Assembly: GCA_937951935.1 (NCBI GenBank)
Contig: CALGAM010000238.1
Location: forward strand, 1-16,156
From: an uncultured Micromonospora sp.
GTDB taxonomy: Bacteria > Actinomycetota > Actinomycetes > Mycobacteriales > Micromonosporaceae
Direction: 5' to 3'
Length of the DNA: 16,156 nucleotides
This document shows positions 1 through 6,760 of the stretch, piece by piece. A program made the translations under genes and the position numbers. The notes beneath the pieces were generated by a model. The model saw only the letters and a program-made list of their open reading frames with translations. It did not search any database and was not told where the DNA came from. Positions within the stretch are counted from its first letter, which is position 1. Every line of letters starts with the position of its first letter.

Positions 1-254
1 AGAACCACCACGGGGTCTACCGGTCCCGGGACGAGGGCGTCACCTGGGATTCGATCGCCGACGGGCTGCCGAGCGACCCCTACCATCCCCGTCGTGCTCC
101 GCGACGCGATGTGCGTCGACGACGCCACCCCGGCCGGGTGTAACTCGGCACCCGATCCGGCGAGGTCTACGCCAGCCGGGACGACGGAGACTCCTGCTCG
201 CTGGTCGCCGCCCACCTGCCCGACGTGCTCTGCGTCCGGACCGCGCAGGTGTGA
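1..254 (+). pseudogene. BNR/sialidase-like repeat protein, 3' remnant, frameshifted
   Basis: This is the 3' end of a gene for a BNR/Asp-box (sialidase-like, WD40-type beta-propeller) protein; its start lies left of the window. The first frame (from base 3) reads NHHGVYRSRDEGVTWDSIAD, a typical Asp-box repeat (S-x-D-x-G-x-TW). After about base 80 the homologous reading moves to the frame of base 94 (VLRDAMCVDDATPAG), and near base 137 it moves again to a frame ending at the TGA at 252-254 (GEVYASRDDGDSCSLVAAHL). The expected GVYFGTRSGE stretch is recovered only by restoring one base near 137, and the last repeat has Cys where Trp is expected. At least two frame disruptions, plus apparent loss of internal sequence near base 80, make this a decaying gene. 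Sequencing error at one of the sites cannot be excluded. In intact relatives, as I recall, this gene is followed by a MoaD-like gene, as here. Confidence 0.7.
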
Positions 255-257
255 CCC

Positions 258-532
258 GTGGTCACCGTGGTCGTGCCCGCCGCACTGCGGGGGACGTGGC
301 CGGGGCGAGCCTGCTGACCGTCGTCCACGCCGGCACCCTGCGCGCCGTCCCTGACGAGGTGGAGACGCGGTGGCCCCGGCTGGCCCGGCGCATCCGGGAC
401 GAGCGGGGTGAGCTGCGTCGCTACGTCAACGTCTACGTCGACGGCGAGAACTGCCGGCACGCGCGCGGGCTGGACACACCGGTCCGCGACGACGCCGAGA
501 TCCGGGTGATCCCCTCCGTCGCCGGCGGCTGA
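258..532 (+). pseudogene. MoaD/ThiS-like ubiquitin-fold small protein, frameshifted N-terminus
   Basis: The frame ending at the TGA at 530-532 encodes a MoaD/ThiS beta-grasp protein of about 90 residues: RWPRLARRIRDERGELRRYV, then NVYVDGENCRHARGLDTPV, then DDAEIRVIP and a C-terminal GG. The terminal Gly-Gly is the site that is adenylated or thiocarboxylated in this family. The conserved first strand, VVTVVVPAALR from a GTG at 258, lies in a different frame. It joins the rest only if one base is restored in the G-run at 289-293. Reading straight from the GTG at 251 gives an Arg-rich N-terminus (VTRGHRGRARRTAG) that does not look like a beta-grasp strand. I therefore call it broken, like the gene just upstream. 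If the GTG at 251 is really used, a shortened protein with an intact GG tail could still be made. Confidence 0.65.
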
Positions 533-844
533 GCCGCACCGCCGCACCGCCGGATGCCCCTCGCCACCTGCCGCGGGTGGTGGCCGGATCGGGGCCGATC
601 GCCCGCCGCGGCCGTCGGCGGCTCGGTCCACGGGCGGTTGTCGGCGACTCCGGGTGCGAACGGCCGCCAACCGACCTACGGTGAAGGTGCCGGAGGTGTC
701 CCGGCGCGTAGCGGCAGCGGGACGGTTCGTCCCCGAGCGGGCGGAGGTGAGGCGGGCTGACGGTCTGACGGCCGCCGGCCGTACGTGATCCGGTCTTTCG
801 TGGGCTCGGCGGAGCGTCGACGGCGTCTCGTTGGGGAGGCTCTC
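533..844. other. 312-base intergenic stretch before corA
   Basis: No convincing gene is seen here. A short open frame at 554-760 has an Arg/Gly-rich product with no recognisable fold and poor codon structure, so I leave it out. I see no magnesium-sensing leader (M-box or mgtA type) and no clear promoter. The stretch probably contains the corA promoter, but it cannot be placed with confidence. Confidence 0.5.
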
Positions 845-2002
845 ATGTCCGACTGGCGTTCGCGCGCCCTCCGTCCGGCGAAACGCGCCCTACGCCGCTC
901 CCAGGACCGCTATCCGCAGTCGCCGCCCGAGCTGTCCATGGACCCCCGCGGCGGTGAGCAGCCGGCGGTGCCGCCGGCCGAGGAGAGCGTCGTCACCTCG
1001 GCGATCTACCGGGACGGGTACCGGCTCGACGGCCCGCCCAGCCTGTCGGAGACCTGCCGGCGGTTGCGGGAGCAACCGGGCACCATGGCCTGGATCGGCC
1101 TGTACCGGCCGACCGAGCGCCAACTGCTCACGGTAGCGGCGGAGTTCGGCCTGCACGAGCTCGCCGTCGAGGACGCCATCGTCGCGCACCAGCGTCCGAA
1201 GCTCGAACGGTACGGCGACACCCTCTTCGTGGTGCTCCGGGCCGCCCGCTACCTCGACGAGGCCGAGGAGGTCGACTTCGGCGAGGTACACGTCTTCGTC
1301 GGTGCGAACTTCGTGCTGACCGTACGGCACGGGCAGGCCCCCGACCTGACCGCCGTCCGCCAGCGGATGGAGGACGACCCGGATCTGCTCCGGCGCGGCC
1401 CCGAGGCGGTGCTCTACGCGATCCTGGACAGCGTCGTCGACGGGTACGCCCCGGTGGTCGGCGGGCTGCAGAACGACATCGACGAGATCGAGACCGAGGT
1501 CTTCGGCGGCGACCCCCGGGTCAGTCGCCGCATCTACGAGCTGTCCCGGGAGGTGATCGAGTTCCAGCGGGCGACCCGCCCGCTGCTGGACATCCTGCAC
1601 GGTCTCGAGGCCGGGTTCGAGAAGTACGGGACCGACGAGGAGCTCCGGCGCTACCTCAACGACGTCACCGACCACGCCACCACGGCGGCGGAGCGGGTGA
1701 ACGAGTTCCGGCAGATCCTGGCCGACATCCTCACCCTCAACGCCACACTCGTCTCGCAGGCGCAGAACGAGGAGGTCAAGCACCTCACCGAGGCGAGCTA
1801 CGCCCAGAACGAGGAGATCAAGAAGATCTCCGCGTGGGCGGCGATCCTCTTCGCCCCGACCCTGATCGGGACCGTGTACGGGATGAACTTCGACCACATG
1901 CCCGAACTGCACTGGATTCTCGGTTACCCGTACGCGCTGCTGCTGATGCTGCTCGTGTGCACGGCACTCTACGTGGCCTTCAAGCGCCGCAACTGGCTGT
2001 GA
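845..2002 (+). CDS. corA: CorA-family magnesium/cobalt transport protein
   Basis: This encodes a 385-residue member of the CorA metal ion channel family (2-TM-GxN), which moves Mg2+ or Co2+ across the cytoplasmic membrane as a pentamer. The signature YGMNFDHMPEL is intact, with GMN at about residues 346-348 at the end of the first membrane helix (AAILFAPTLIGTVYGMN). A second helix (YPYALLLMLLVCTALYVAF) and a basic tail, KRRNWL, close the protein. Residues about 60-320 are the acidic, helical cytosolic funnel, including the long stalk helix before TM1. I chose the ATG at 845 because GGGGAGG at 833-839 sits at correct spacing; the frame is open back to a GTG at 785, but that extension has no ribosome site. 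The N-terminal 45 residues are basic and variable. It is monocistronic as far as can be seen. Transport selectivity cannot be read from sequence. Confidence 0.93.
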   Translation: MSDWRSRALRPAKRALRRSQDRYPQSPPELSMDPRGGEQPAVPPAEESVVTSAIYRDGYRLDGPPSLSETCRRLREQPGTMAWIGLYRPTERQLLTVAAEFGLHELAVEDAIVAHQRPKLERYGDTLFVVLRAARYLDEAEEVDFGEVHVFVGANFVLTVRHGQAPDLTAVRQRMEDDPDLLRRGPEAVLYAILDSVVDGYAPVVGGLQNDIDEIETEVFGGDPRVSRRIYELSREVIEFQRATRPLLDILHGLEAGFEKYGTDEELRRYLNDVTDHATTAAERVNEFRQILADILTLNATLVSQAQNEEVKHLTEASYAQNEEIKKISAWAAILFAPTLIGTVYGMNFDHMPELHWILGYPYALLLMLLVCTALYVAFKRRNWL

Positions 2003-2065
2003 CCGCGCCCGGTGGTCCCCTGTCCGGGTATCCTGATCATCCGGCGGCGCGGCCGCGCGTCCGCC

Positions 2066-2104
2066 CCGGACGAGCACGTGTCGTACCCGGCCGGCACGCA
2101 CGAC
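2066..2104 (+). promoter_or_regulatory. Candidate guanidine-III (ykkC-III) riboswitch
   Basis: The leader of the SMR gene contains CCGGACGAG (2066-2074) and CGTACCCGG (2082-2090), the conserved core of guanidine-III riboswitches as I recall it from the Thermobifida fusca example. CCGG 2066-2069 can pair with CCGG 2087-2090 (P1). GTCGT 2080-2084 can pair with ACGAC 2100-2104 as the pseudoknot, with a linker close in length to the known one. The conserved ACAAG just before the 3' pseudoknot strand is not preserved exactly, and this pseudoknot is 5 bp against about 7 in T. fusca. The element ends 8 bases before the ribosome site (2112-2120), consistent with control of translation. Its position directly before a guanidinium-exporter-type gene strongly supports the call. 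Confidence 0.68.
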
Positions 2105-2126
2105 CGCTGTCGAGGTGAGGTCCGCC

Positions 2127-2441
2127 ATGGCCTGGACCGTGTTGATCCTCTCGGGCCTGTTGGAGGCGGTGTGGGCGGTCGCGCTGGACCGCAGTGCCGG
2201 TTTCAGCCGCCCGGTGCCCACCGTCGTCTTCGCCACGGCACTCGTGCTGAGCATGGTCGGCCTCGGCTACGCGCTGCGCACCATTCCCGTCGGAACCGGG
2301 TACGCGGTGTGGGTGGGGATCGGCGCCGTCGGGACCGCGCTGGTGGGCATGGTCGCGCTGGGCGAGTCGGCGAGTGTGCCACGGGTGGTCTGCCTGCTGC
2401 TGGTCGTGAGCGGCGTCGTGGGTCTGAAGGTCTTCCACTGA
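2127..2441 (+). CDS. gdx: SMR-family guanidinium exporter (Gdx/SugE type)
   Basis: This 104-residue protein has four predicted membrane helices and belongs to the small multidrug resistance family. It exchanges substrate for protons across the inner membrane as an antiparallel dimer. The essential glutamate is E13 in SGLLEAVWAVALDRSAGFSR. That context (GLLEAVWAV, then GF-S/T-R) and VGTGYAVWVGIGAVGTA (about 55-71) match the SugE/Gdx branch, which exports guanidinium, rather than the EmrE drug-export branch. LGESASVPR and the C-terminal GLKVFH also match SugE. The ATG at 2127 is chosen because GAGGTGAGG (2112-2120) lies six bases upstream; a GTG at 2115 in the same frame lies inside that ribosome site. 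The riboswitch-like leader argues for induction by guanidine. Substrate is inferred from subfamily and leader. Confidence 0.9.
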   Translation: MAWTVLILSGLLEAVWAVALDRSAGFSRPVPTVVFATALVLSMVGLGYALRTIPVGTGYAVWVGIGAVGTALVGMVALGESASVPRVVCLLLVVSGVVGLKVFH

Positions 2442-2563
2442 CGGCTCTCCCCCGACCAGGCCCTCCACCGACTAAGCCCTCCACCTGCCGTGACCGGGGC
2501 CTGCGCTGACCGCCACGGCACCGGTCGAGCGCACGCCCGCGTGGGTCGGACCGTGCGGCCGGC

Positions 2564-2616
2564 GCCGGCGCCGCCCGTGACCCCGGGTACACCGCCGTGC
2601 GTCACGGGCGGCCGGC
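2564..2616. terminator. Bidirectional hairpin terminator candidate
   Basis: Left arm 2564-2581 (GCCGGCGCCGCCCGTGAC) pairs with right arm 2601-2616 (GTCACGGGCGGCCGGC) with a two-base bulge and a 19-base loop. It lies between the convergent SMR gene (plus) and regulator gene (minus). There is no T-tract on either side, as is common for actinomycete hairpins. Confidence 0.55.
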
Positions 2617-2625
2617 GGGGCGGTC

Positions 2626-3390
2626 TCACTCCGGGGACGTCCCCGCGGTGCCGCCCCGGGCCCAGATCGCGCTCATCTCGCTCATGGCCTGCTCCGTGAT
2701 CCGCACCATCGCCATCCGCGCGCGCTCGCCGTCCCGGTGCTGGATCGCGTGGGCCACCTCGGCGTGCAGTTGCAGCGCCGCCTCGTGGGGATGGTGCGGC
2801 ATCAGGTGGTAGTGGTGGCGGCCGGCCAGGACCTCCGCGACGAGCTCGTGCAGCTTGACGAACATCTCGTTGTTCGAGCCGACGAGCACCAGGCGGTGGA
2901 ACTCGATGTCGAGACGGAGGAACTCGGCCTCGTCTCCGGCCGTGCCCGCCGCCCACATCTTGGCGGCGAGCCCGACCAGGTCACTGGCCAGATCCGGGGT
3001 GGCCCGCTGGGCGGCCAGCGAGGCGGCCTGCGGCTCGACCGCGGCGCGGAGCTCGGTGATGGAGCGCAGCTGGGCGATCCGGTCGGAGGAGGCGAGCCGC
3101 CACCGGATCACCTGGGGGTCGAAGACGTTCCAGTCGCCGGCGGCCCGGATCAGTGTGCCGACCCGGCGCCGGGACTCCACGAGCCCCATGGAGGCCAGCA
3201 CCCGCAACACCTCCCGGACGACCGAGCGGGACACGGCGTAGTGCTCGACCAGATCGTCGATGTAGAGCACGGAACCGGGGGCGAGCTGGCCACCGCAGAT
3301 GGCGGTGCCGAGCTGATCGAGCAGTCGGGCGTGGAGTCCCGACTCCATCCCGAGTCGGGCAGACACGTCCTCGGACGACGACAGGGTCAT
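2626..3390 (-). CDS. FadR/GntR-family (FCD) regulator of the sugar-acid operon, DgoR-like
   Basis: This is a 254-residue one-component regulator. An N-terminal winged helix (about 18-82) contains the recognition-helix stretch YAVSRSVVREVLRVLASMGL and the wing VESRRRVGTLI. A linker reads DWNVFDPQVIRW, a pattern typical of sugar-acid regulators such as DgoR. The all-helical FCD ligand domain (about 105-240) has metal-site residues D161 and H165 in DIEFHRLV and H209 in LHAEVAHAI. The fourth ligand, normally His in the last helix, appears to be Ile231. It is transcribed divergently from the ABC/dehydratase operon, so it is probably that operon's repressor, released by an aldonic acid or a 2-keto-3-deoxy acid. 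The ATG at 3390 has no ribosome site, but a -10 box seven bases upstream suggests a leaderless message. The effector is not deducible. Confidence 0.88.
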   Translation of the reverse strand: MTLSSSEDVSARLGMESGLHARLLDQLGTAICGGQLAPGSVLYIDDLVEHYAVSRSVVREVLRVLASMGLVESRRRVGTLIRAAGDWNVFDPQVIRWRLASSDRIAQLRSITELRAAVEPQAASLAAQRATPDLASDLVGLAAKMWAAGTAGDEAEFLRLDIEFHRLVLVGSNNEMFVKLHELVAEVLAGRHHYHLMPHHPHEAALQLHAEVAHAIQHRDGERARMAMVRITEQAMSEMSAIWARGGTAGTSPE

Positions 3391-3396
3391 AAATAA

Positions 3397-3402
3397 AGCC
3401 TA
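3397..3402 (-). promoter_or_regulatory. -10 box of the GntR regulator gene, leaderless start
   Basis: On the minus strand TAGGCT (3402 to 3397) fits the actinobacterial TAnnnT -10 consensus. Transcription would begin about seven bases downstream, at the A of the ATG at 3390. No good -35 box is seen. Confidence 0.4.
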
Positions 3403-3419
3403 TCAGTGGAGACCTGCTC

Positions 3420-3449
3420 TTGCTTAAGTCTGGTTTATCGACTTAGCAT
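3420..3449 (+). promoter_or_regulatory. Promoter of the ABC transporter/dehydratase operon
   Basis: A -35 box TTGCTT (3420-3425) and a -10 box TAGCAT (3444-3449) are separated by 18 bases. The local sequence is AT-rich against a very GC-rich background. The start site would be near 3456, giving an untranslated leader of about 70 bases. The inverted repeat at 3442-3460 overlaps the -10 box and the start site. Confidence 0.5.
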
Positions 3450-3460
3450 CCGGCACTAAG
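3442..3460. promoter_or_regulatory. Candidate operator (inverted repeat) for the GntR regulator
   Basis: CTTAG (3442-3446) and CTAAG (3456-3460) form a 5-base inverted repeat with a 9-base spacer across the -10 box and the predicted start of the operon. A binding protein here would block transcription. A second inverted repeat, CGGATG (3461-3466) with CATCCG (3472-3477), follows directly. GCATCCG also occurs at 3447-3453, so there are three related half-sites. Which pair is the true operator cannot be decided from sequence. Confidence 0.45.
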
Positions 3461-3524
3461 CGGATGTACGGCATCCGCAGCGGCGCCCAACGGCGGGTTG
3501 GCCGCAACAGAAGGGGAGATAGAC

Positions 3525-4805
3525 GTGTTGCGTCGATCGATAATCGGAACCTCACTGGCCGTGGTCGTCGCCCTCGGTCTGTCCGCCTGCGGCGGAGACG
3601 ACAGCGGCGGGTCGGATACTCTGCGCGTCACGCTCGTCAACCACGTGTGGACCGAGAACATCAAGCGGGTTCTGCCCGAGTTCGAGCGGCAGACCGGGCT
3701 CAAGGTCGAGGTCACCCAGCTCGGCGAGGACCAGCTGTCCGACCAGTACAACGTCAAGCTGAACGCCGGCTCCAGCGACATCGACGTGATGATGTACCGC
3801 CCCCTGCAGGAGGGAAAGCTCTTCGCCAAGAACCGGTACCTGGCCGACCTGACCGACAGGGCGAAGGGGGACACGCAGTTCGACCTCGACGACTTCCAGG
3901 CCGGACCGCTGCAGGCCACCACGTACGAGGGCAAGGTCGTCGGCATCCCGATCATCACCGAGCAGGAGGTCCTGTACTACCGCAAGGACCTGCTGGAGAA
4001 GGCGGGCTACAGCGCCCCGCCGAAGACCCTCGACGAGCTCAGGGAGGCGGCGGCGAAGATCAAGGCCGAGAACCCGGGCGTGGCGGGATTCGTCGCCCGC
4101 ACCGGCAAGGCGGCGGCCGTCACCCAGTTCTCCAGCTTCCTGTTCAGCTTCGGCGGTGACTTCGTCGACGCCAACGGCAAGGCCTCGGTCAACACCGAGC
4201 AGGCCAAGCAGGCGTACGCCTACTACGGCGGGCTGCTGCGCGAGTACGGTCCGGAGAACATCAGCACCGACATGAGCTGGTCGGAGGCGATGGCGATCTT
4301 CACCCAGGGCAAGGCGGCGTTCTACACCGAGGCCAACTCGCTCTACAAGAACGCCACCGACCCCGCAAAGTCGAAGGTCTCCGACACCGTCGGCTTCGCA
4401 CCGTTCCCGGCCGGGCCCGCCGGCTCGAAGCCGTACAACATCCCGTCCTGGGCCCTGGCCATCAACGACGCCTCCAAGAACAAGGACAACGCCTGGAAGT
4501 TCATCCAGTGGGCGGCCGGCAAGGAGCAGGCGCTGGAGCAGCAGAAGTCGGGGGTTCCGGGTGCGCGGACCTCGGGGTGGTCGAACCCGGAGGCGATCGC
4601 GACGTACCCGAAGGACCTGGCGGACGCCATCTCGGTCAGCACCGCCAACGGCGTCGGACACGACCGGCCGCTGGTGGTGAAGGTGGCCGAGTCCCGTGAG
4701 ATCGTCGGTCAGCCGATCGTGGACGCGATCACCGGCAAGGACGTCTCCGCCTCGGCGGACGCCGCCAACGAGGCCTTCCAGAAGCTGCTGGACGACGAGA
4801 AGTAG
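3525..4805 (+). CDS. ABC transporter sugar-binding lipoprotein
   Basis: This is a 426-residue extracellular solute-binding protein of the family-1 (UgpB/MalE, COG1653) type that delivers substrate to the two permeases downstream. A lipoprotein signal peptide is plain: basic MLRRS, a hydrophobic stretch, then LSAC with Cys22 as the lipidated residue. A Gly/Asp-rich linker (GGDDSGGSD) follows. The mature protein begins TLRVTLVNHVWTENIKRVLP and has the family's typical features, for example VVGIPIITEQEVLYYRKDLL, the metal- and sugar-binding-protein pattern seen around residues 145-165, and KDNAWKFIQWAAG near 320-335. The GTG at 3525 is preferred over an in-frame TTG at 3498 because AAGGGGAG (3511-3518) is well placed and the signal peptide then starts correctly. 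The sugar is unknown; the operon points to an aldonic acid, uronate or glycan. Confidence 0.92.
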   Translation: MLRRSIIGTSLAVVVALGLSACGGDDSGGSDTLRVTLVNHVWTENIKRVLPEFERQTGLKVEVTQLGEDQLSDQYNVKLNAGSSDIDVMMYRPLQEGKLFAKNRYLADLTDRAKGDTQFDLDDFQAGPLQATTYEGKVVGIPIITEQEVLYYRKDLLEKAGYSAPPKTLDELREAAAKIKAENPGVAGFVARTGKAAAVTQFSSFLFSFGGDFVDANGKASVNTEQAKQAYAYYGGLLREYGPENISTDMSWSEAMAIFTQGKAAFYTEANSLYKNATDPAKSKVSDTVGFAPFPAGPAGSKPYNIPSWALAINDASKNKDNAWKFIQWAAGKEQALEQQKSGVPGARTSGWSNPEAIATYPKDLADAISVSTANGVGHDRPLVVKVAESREIVGQPIVDAITGKDVSASADAANEAFQKLLDDEK

Positions 4806-4816
4806 GCCCCGGTGGT

Positions 4817-4846
4817 GCGGGGTGGCCGGAGCCACCGGCACCCCGC
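4817..4846 (+). terminator. Hairpin after the binding-protein gene (attenuator or mRNA stabiliser)
   Basis: GCGGGGTGGCCGG (4817-4829) pairs with CCGGCACCCCGC (4835-4846) with one bulged G and a short loop. It stands 11 bases after the binding-protein stop and 162 bases before the first permease start, with no T-tract. Such hairpins commonly raise binding-protein expression above that of the permeases in ABC operons. Confidence 0.5.
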
Positions 4847-5008
4847 GCCGCCGCCACCGGCCACGTCACCCACGACGTCGCCCCGCGCGGCCACGCCGCG
4901 ACCGCACGTCCGGCGCCGGCCGCGGCCCGGACCGCCCGGCCACCGTCGGCGACCCCTGTTCCGGCCTGCCGCACCGCCTCTCACGGCCCCGCCGAATCCG
5001 GAGTTCAG

Positions 5009-5938
5009 ATGGCAGTCAGATCCACCACCCCCACGCTCGACGGCGACCCCGCCTGGAGCCGTTGGGCGAACCACCACCGCAAGTGGCTCTTCGCCGCGCC
5101 GGCCATGACGTTCGTCGGCGCGCTGATCGTCTTCCCTCTCGCCTGGACGCTGTACCTCAGCCTCACCGACGCCGAGGGCTCGGTCCGGGCGGAGGCCGAC
5201 TTCGTCGGCTTCCAGAACTACCTCGAGGTCCTCTCCGACACCGACCGGTTCTGGCCGGCGGTGGCCCGAACCGTTGCGTTCACCGGGGTTGCCCTCTTCT
5301 TCGAGGTCGTCCTCGGCATGGCGATCGCCCTGCTGCTGTGGCGCCCGTTCCGGGGCGAGCGGTGGGTGCGGGTGGCGATCCTGATGCCGCTGGTGGCGAC
5401 CCCGGTCGCGGTCGGCATGATGTGGCGGCTCATCTTCGACCCCAACATCGGGGCGGCGAACCAGATCCTGGGCTGGCTCGGGATCGCTCCGCAGCCCTGG
5501 CTGGCCGGACGGCACACCGCCCTGCCGACCACCATCTTCATCGACGTCTGGCAGTGGACGCCGATGGTGGCGCTGATCCTGCTCGCCGGGCTGACCTCGC
5601 TGTCCAGCGAGCCGGACGAGGCGGCCCGGGTCGACGGCGCCAACGCGTGGCAGCGGTTCTGGCACGTCACCCTGCCGCTGCTCATGCCGACGGTGATCGT
5701 CGCGATCCTGCTGCGCGGCATCGACGCGCTGAAGACGTTCGACATCCTCTACGCCACCAAGGGTCGCGGCGGCGGCTCGTTCCACGAGGTCGAAACCCTG
5801 AACGTGTACGCCTACGGCCTGAGCTTCGACTACAACGAGTACGGCATCTCCTCCACCGTGCTCATCCTCTTCTTCCTGATCATCATCGGCTCGATGTGGC
5901 TGCTGACCTCCCGCAACAAGAAGAAGGACGCGCAGTGA
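5009..5938 (+). CDS. Sugar ABC transporter permease, MalF/UgpA type
   Basis: This 309-residue inner-membrane permease (BPD_transp_1 family) has about six membrane helices: one near residues 27-50, a block of helices from 90 to 200, and the last at about 281-299. The cytoplasmic EAA loop, which docks the ATPase, is present at about 204-226 (EAARVDGANAWQRFWHVTLP). A basic tail, SRNKKKDAQ, ends the protein. The ATG at 5009 follows GGAG at 4999-5002. The stop overlaps the start of the next permease (TGATG, 5936-5940), so the two are translationally coupled and form the heterodimeric channel. No ATPase gene lies in the operon. Confidence 0.93.
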   Translation: MAVRSTTPTLDGDPAWSRWANHHRKWLFAAPAMTFVGALIVFPLAWTLYLSLTDAEGSVRAEADFVGFQNYLEVLSDTDRFWPAVARTVAFTGVALFFEVVLGMAIALLLWRPFRGERWVRVAILMPLVATPVAVGMMWRLIFDPNIGAANQILGWLGIAPQPWLAGRHTALPTTIFIDVWQWTPMVALILLAGLTSLSSEPDEAARVDGANAWQRFWHVTLPLLMPTVIVAILLRGIDALKTFDILYATKGRGGGSFHEVETLNVYAYGLSFDYNEYGISSTVLILFFLIIIGSMWLLTSRNKKKDAQ

Positions 5939-6753
5939 TGGGCCGGATCACCCCGTACAAGGTCTTCCGGGCGGTCGCGCTGGCCGTCGTGGTGGTGTCG
6001 CTGGTGGCGCCGCTGCTGTGGATGATCGCCGCCTCGTTCAAGACCAACGTCGACATCTACGACTCCAGCAAGACGTTCCGCTTCTCGCCGACCATCGCCA
6101 ACTACACCAAGGTGTTGCAGCAGGCGAACTACCTCGACTTCATCGGCAACAGCCTCTGGGTCGCGTTCGCCGCCACCGCGCTGTCGCTGCTGCTCGGTGT
6201 GCCGGCGGCGTACTCGATGAGCCGCTTCAACATGCGCAGGTCGGCCCTGGTGGTGCTGATGGCCCGGGTCATCCCCGGCGTCTCGCTGCTGGTGCCCTGG
6301 TACTACGTCTTCAGCAACCTGCGGCTGGTCGGCGGCTTCACCGTGCTGATCCTCAGCCACATGTTCGTCTCGCTGCCCCTGATCGTCTACATCATGATGG
6401 GCTTCTTCGACGGCCTGCCGCTGGAGCTGGAGGAGTCCGCGCAGGTGGACGGGCTGACCCCGATCGGCGCGTTCCGGCGGATCGCGCTGCCGCTGTCCGC
6501 GCCCGGGATCGCCACCGCCGGCATCCTGTCCTTCATCTTCTCCTGGAACAACTTCATGTTCGCCCTGGTGCTCTCCGGGGCCGACACCAAGACCCTGCCG
6601 GTCGCGATCTTCGACTTCGTCGGCTACGCCAGCATCGACTGGGGTGGCCTGATGGCCGCGTCCACCGTGGTCACGCTGCCGATCATGCTGATCGCGCTCT
6701 TCGTGCAGAAGTACGTCGTCTCCGGCCTCACCGCCGGGGCCACCAAGGGGTGA
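5938..6753 (+). CDS. Sugar ABC transporter permease, MalG/UgpE type
   Basis: This 271-residue inner-membrane permease is the partner of the one just upstream. It has an N-terminal helix (about 11-32), a characteristic periplasmic segment, helices through to about 255, and the EAA loop at about 165-188 (EESAQVDGLTPIGAFRRIAL). SFIFSWNNFMFALVLS (about 198-213) and the ending KYVVSGLTAGATKG are typical of CUT1 carbohydrate importers, the MalG group, as opposed to the amino-acid or peptide permease groups. The ATG at 5938 overlaps the previous stop by one base. The frame is open for a long way upstream, but that part only shadows the previous gene. The dehydratase gene begins seven bases after the stop. 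Confidence 0.93.
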   Translation: MGRITPYKVFRAVALAVVVVSLVAPLLWMIAASFKTNVDIYDSSKTFRFSPTIANYTKVLQQANYLDFIGNSLWVAFAATALSLLLGVPAAYSMSRFNMRRSALVVLMARVIPGVSLLVPWYYVFSNLRLVGGFTVLILSHMFVSLPLIVYIMMGFFDGLPLELEESAQVDGLTPIGAFRRIALPLSAPGIATAGILSFIFSWNNFMFALVLSGADTKTLPVAIFDFVGYASIDWGGLMAASTVVTLPIMLIALFVQKYVVSGLTAGATKG

Positions 6754-6760
6754 GCGGGGC

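Noticed and set aside
785..844. Upstream GTG start for corA
   Set aside because: No ribosome site, whereas the ATG at 845 has GGGGAGG at proper spacing.
890..2254. Long minus-strand open frame opposite corA and the SMR gene
   Set aside because: Its product is Val/Arg/Asp-rich without any recognisable domain; it is an antisense shadow of high-GC codon bias.
3552..4841. 429-residue minus-strand open frame opposite the sugar-binding protein
   Set aside because: Low-complexity Leu/Val/Arg/Gly product; the plus strand encodes a clear lipoprotein with signal peptide.
4696..5937. Upstream extension of the second permease's frame
   Set aside because: This part overlaps the binding protein and first permease in another frame; the ATG at 5938 overlaps the previous stop as expected for coupled genes.
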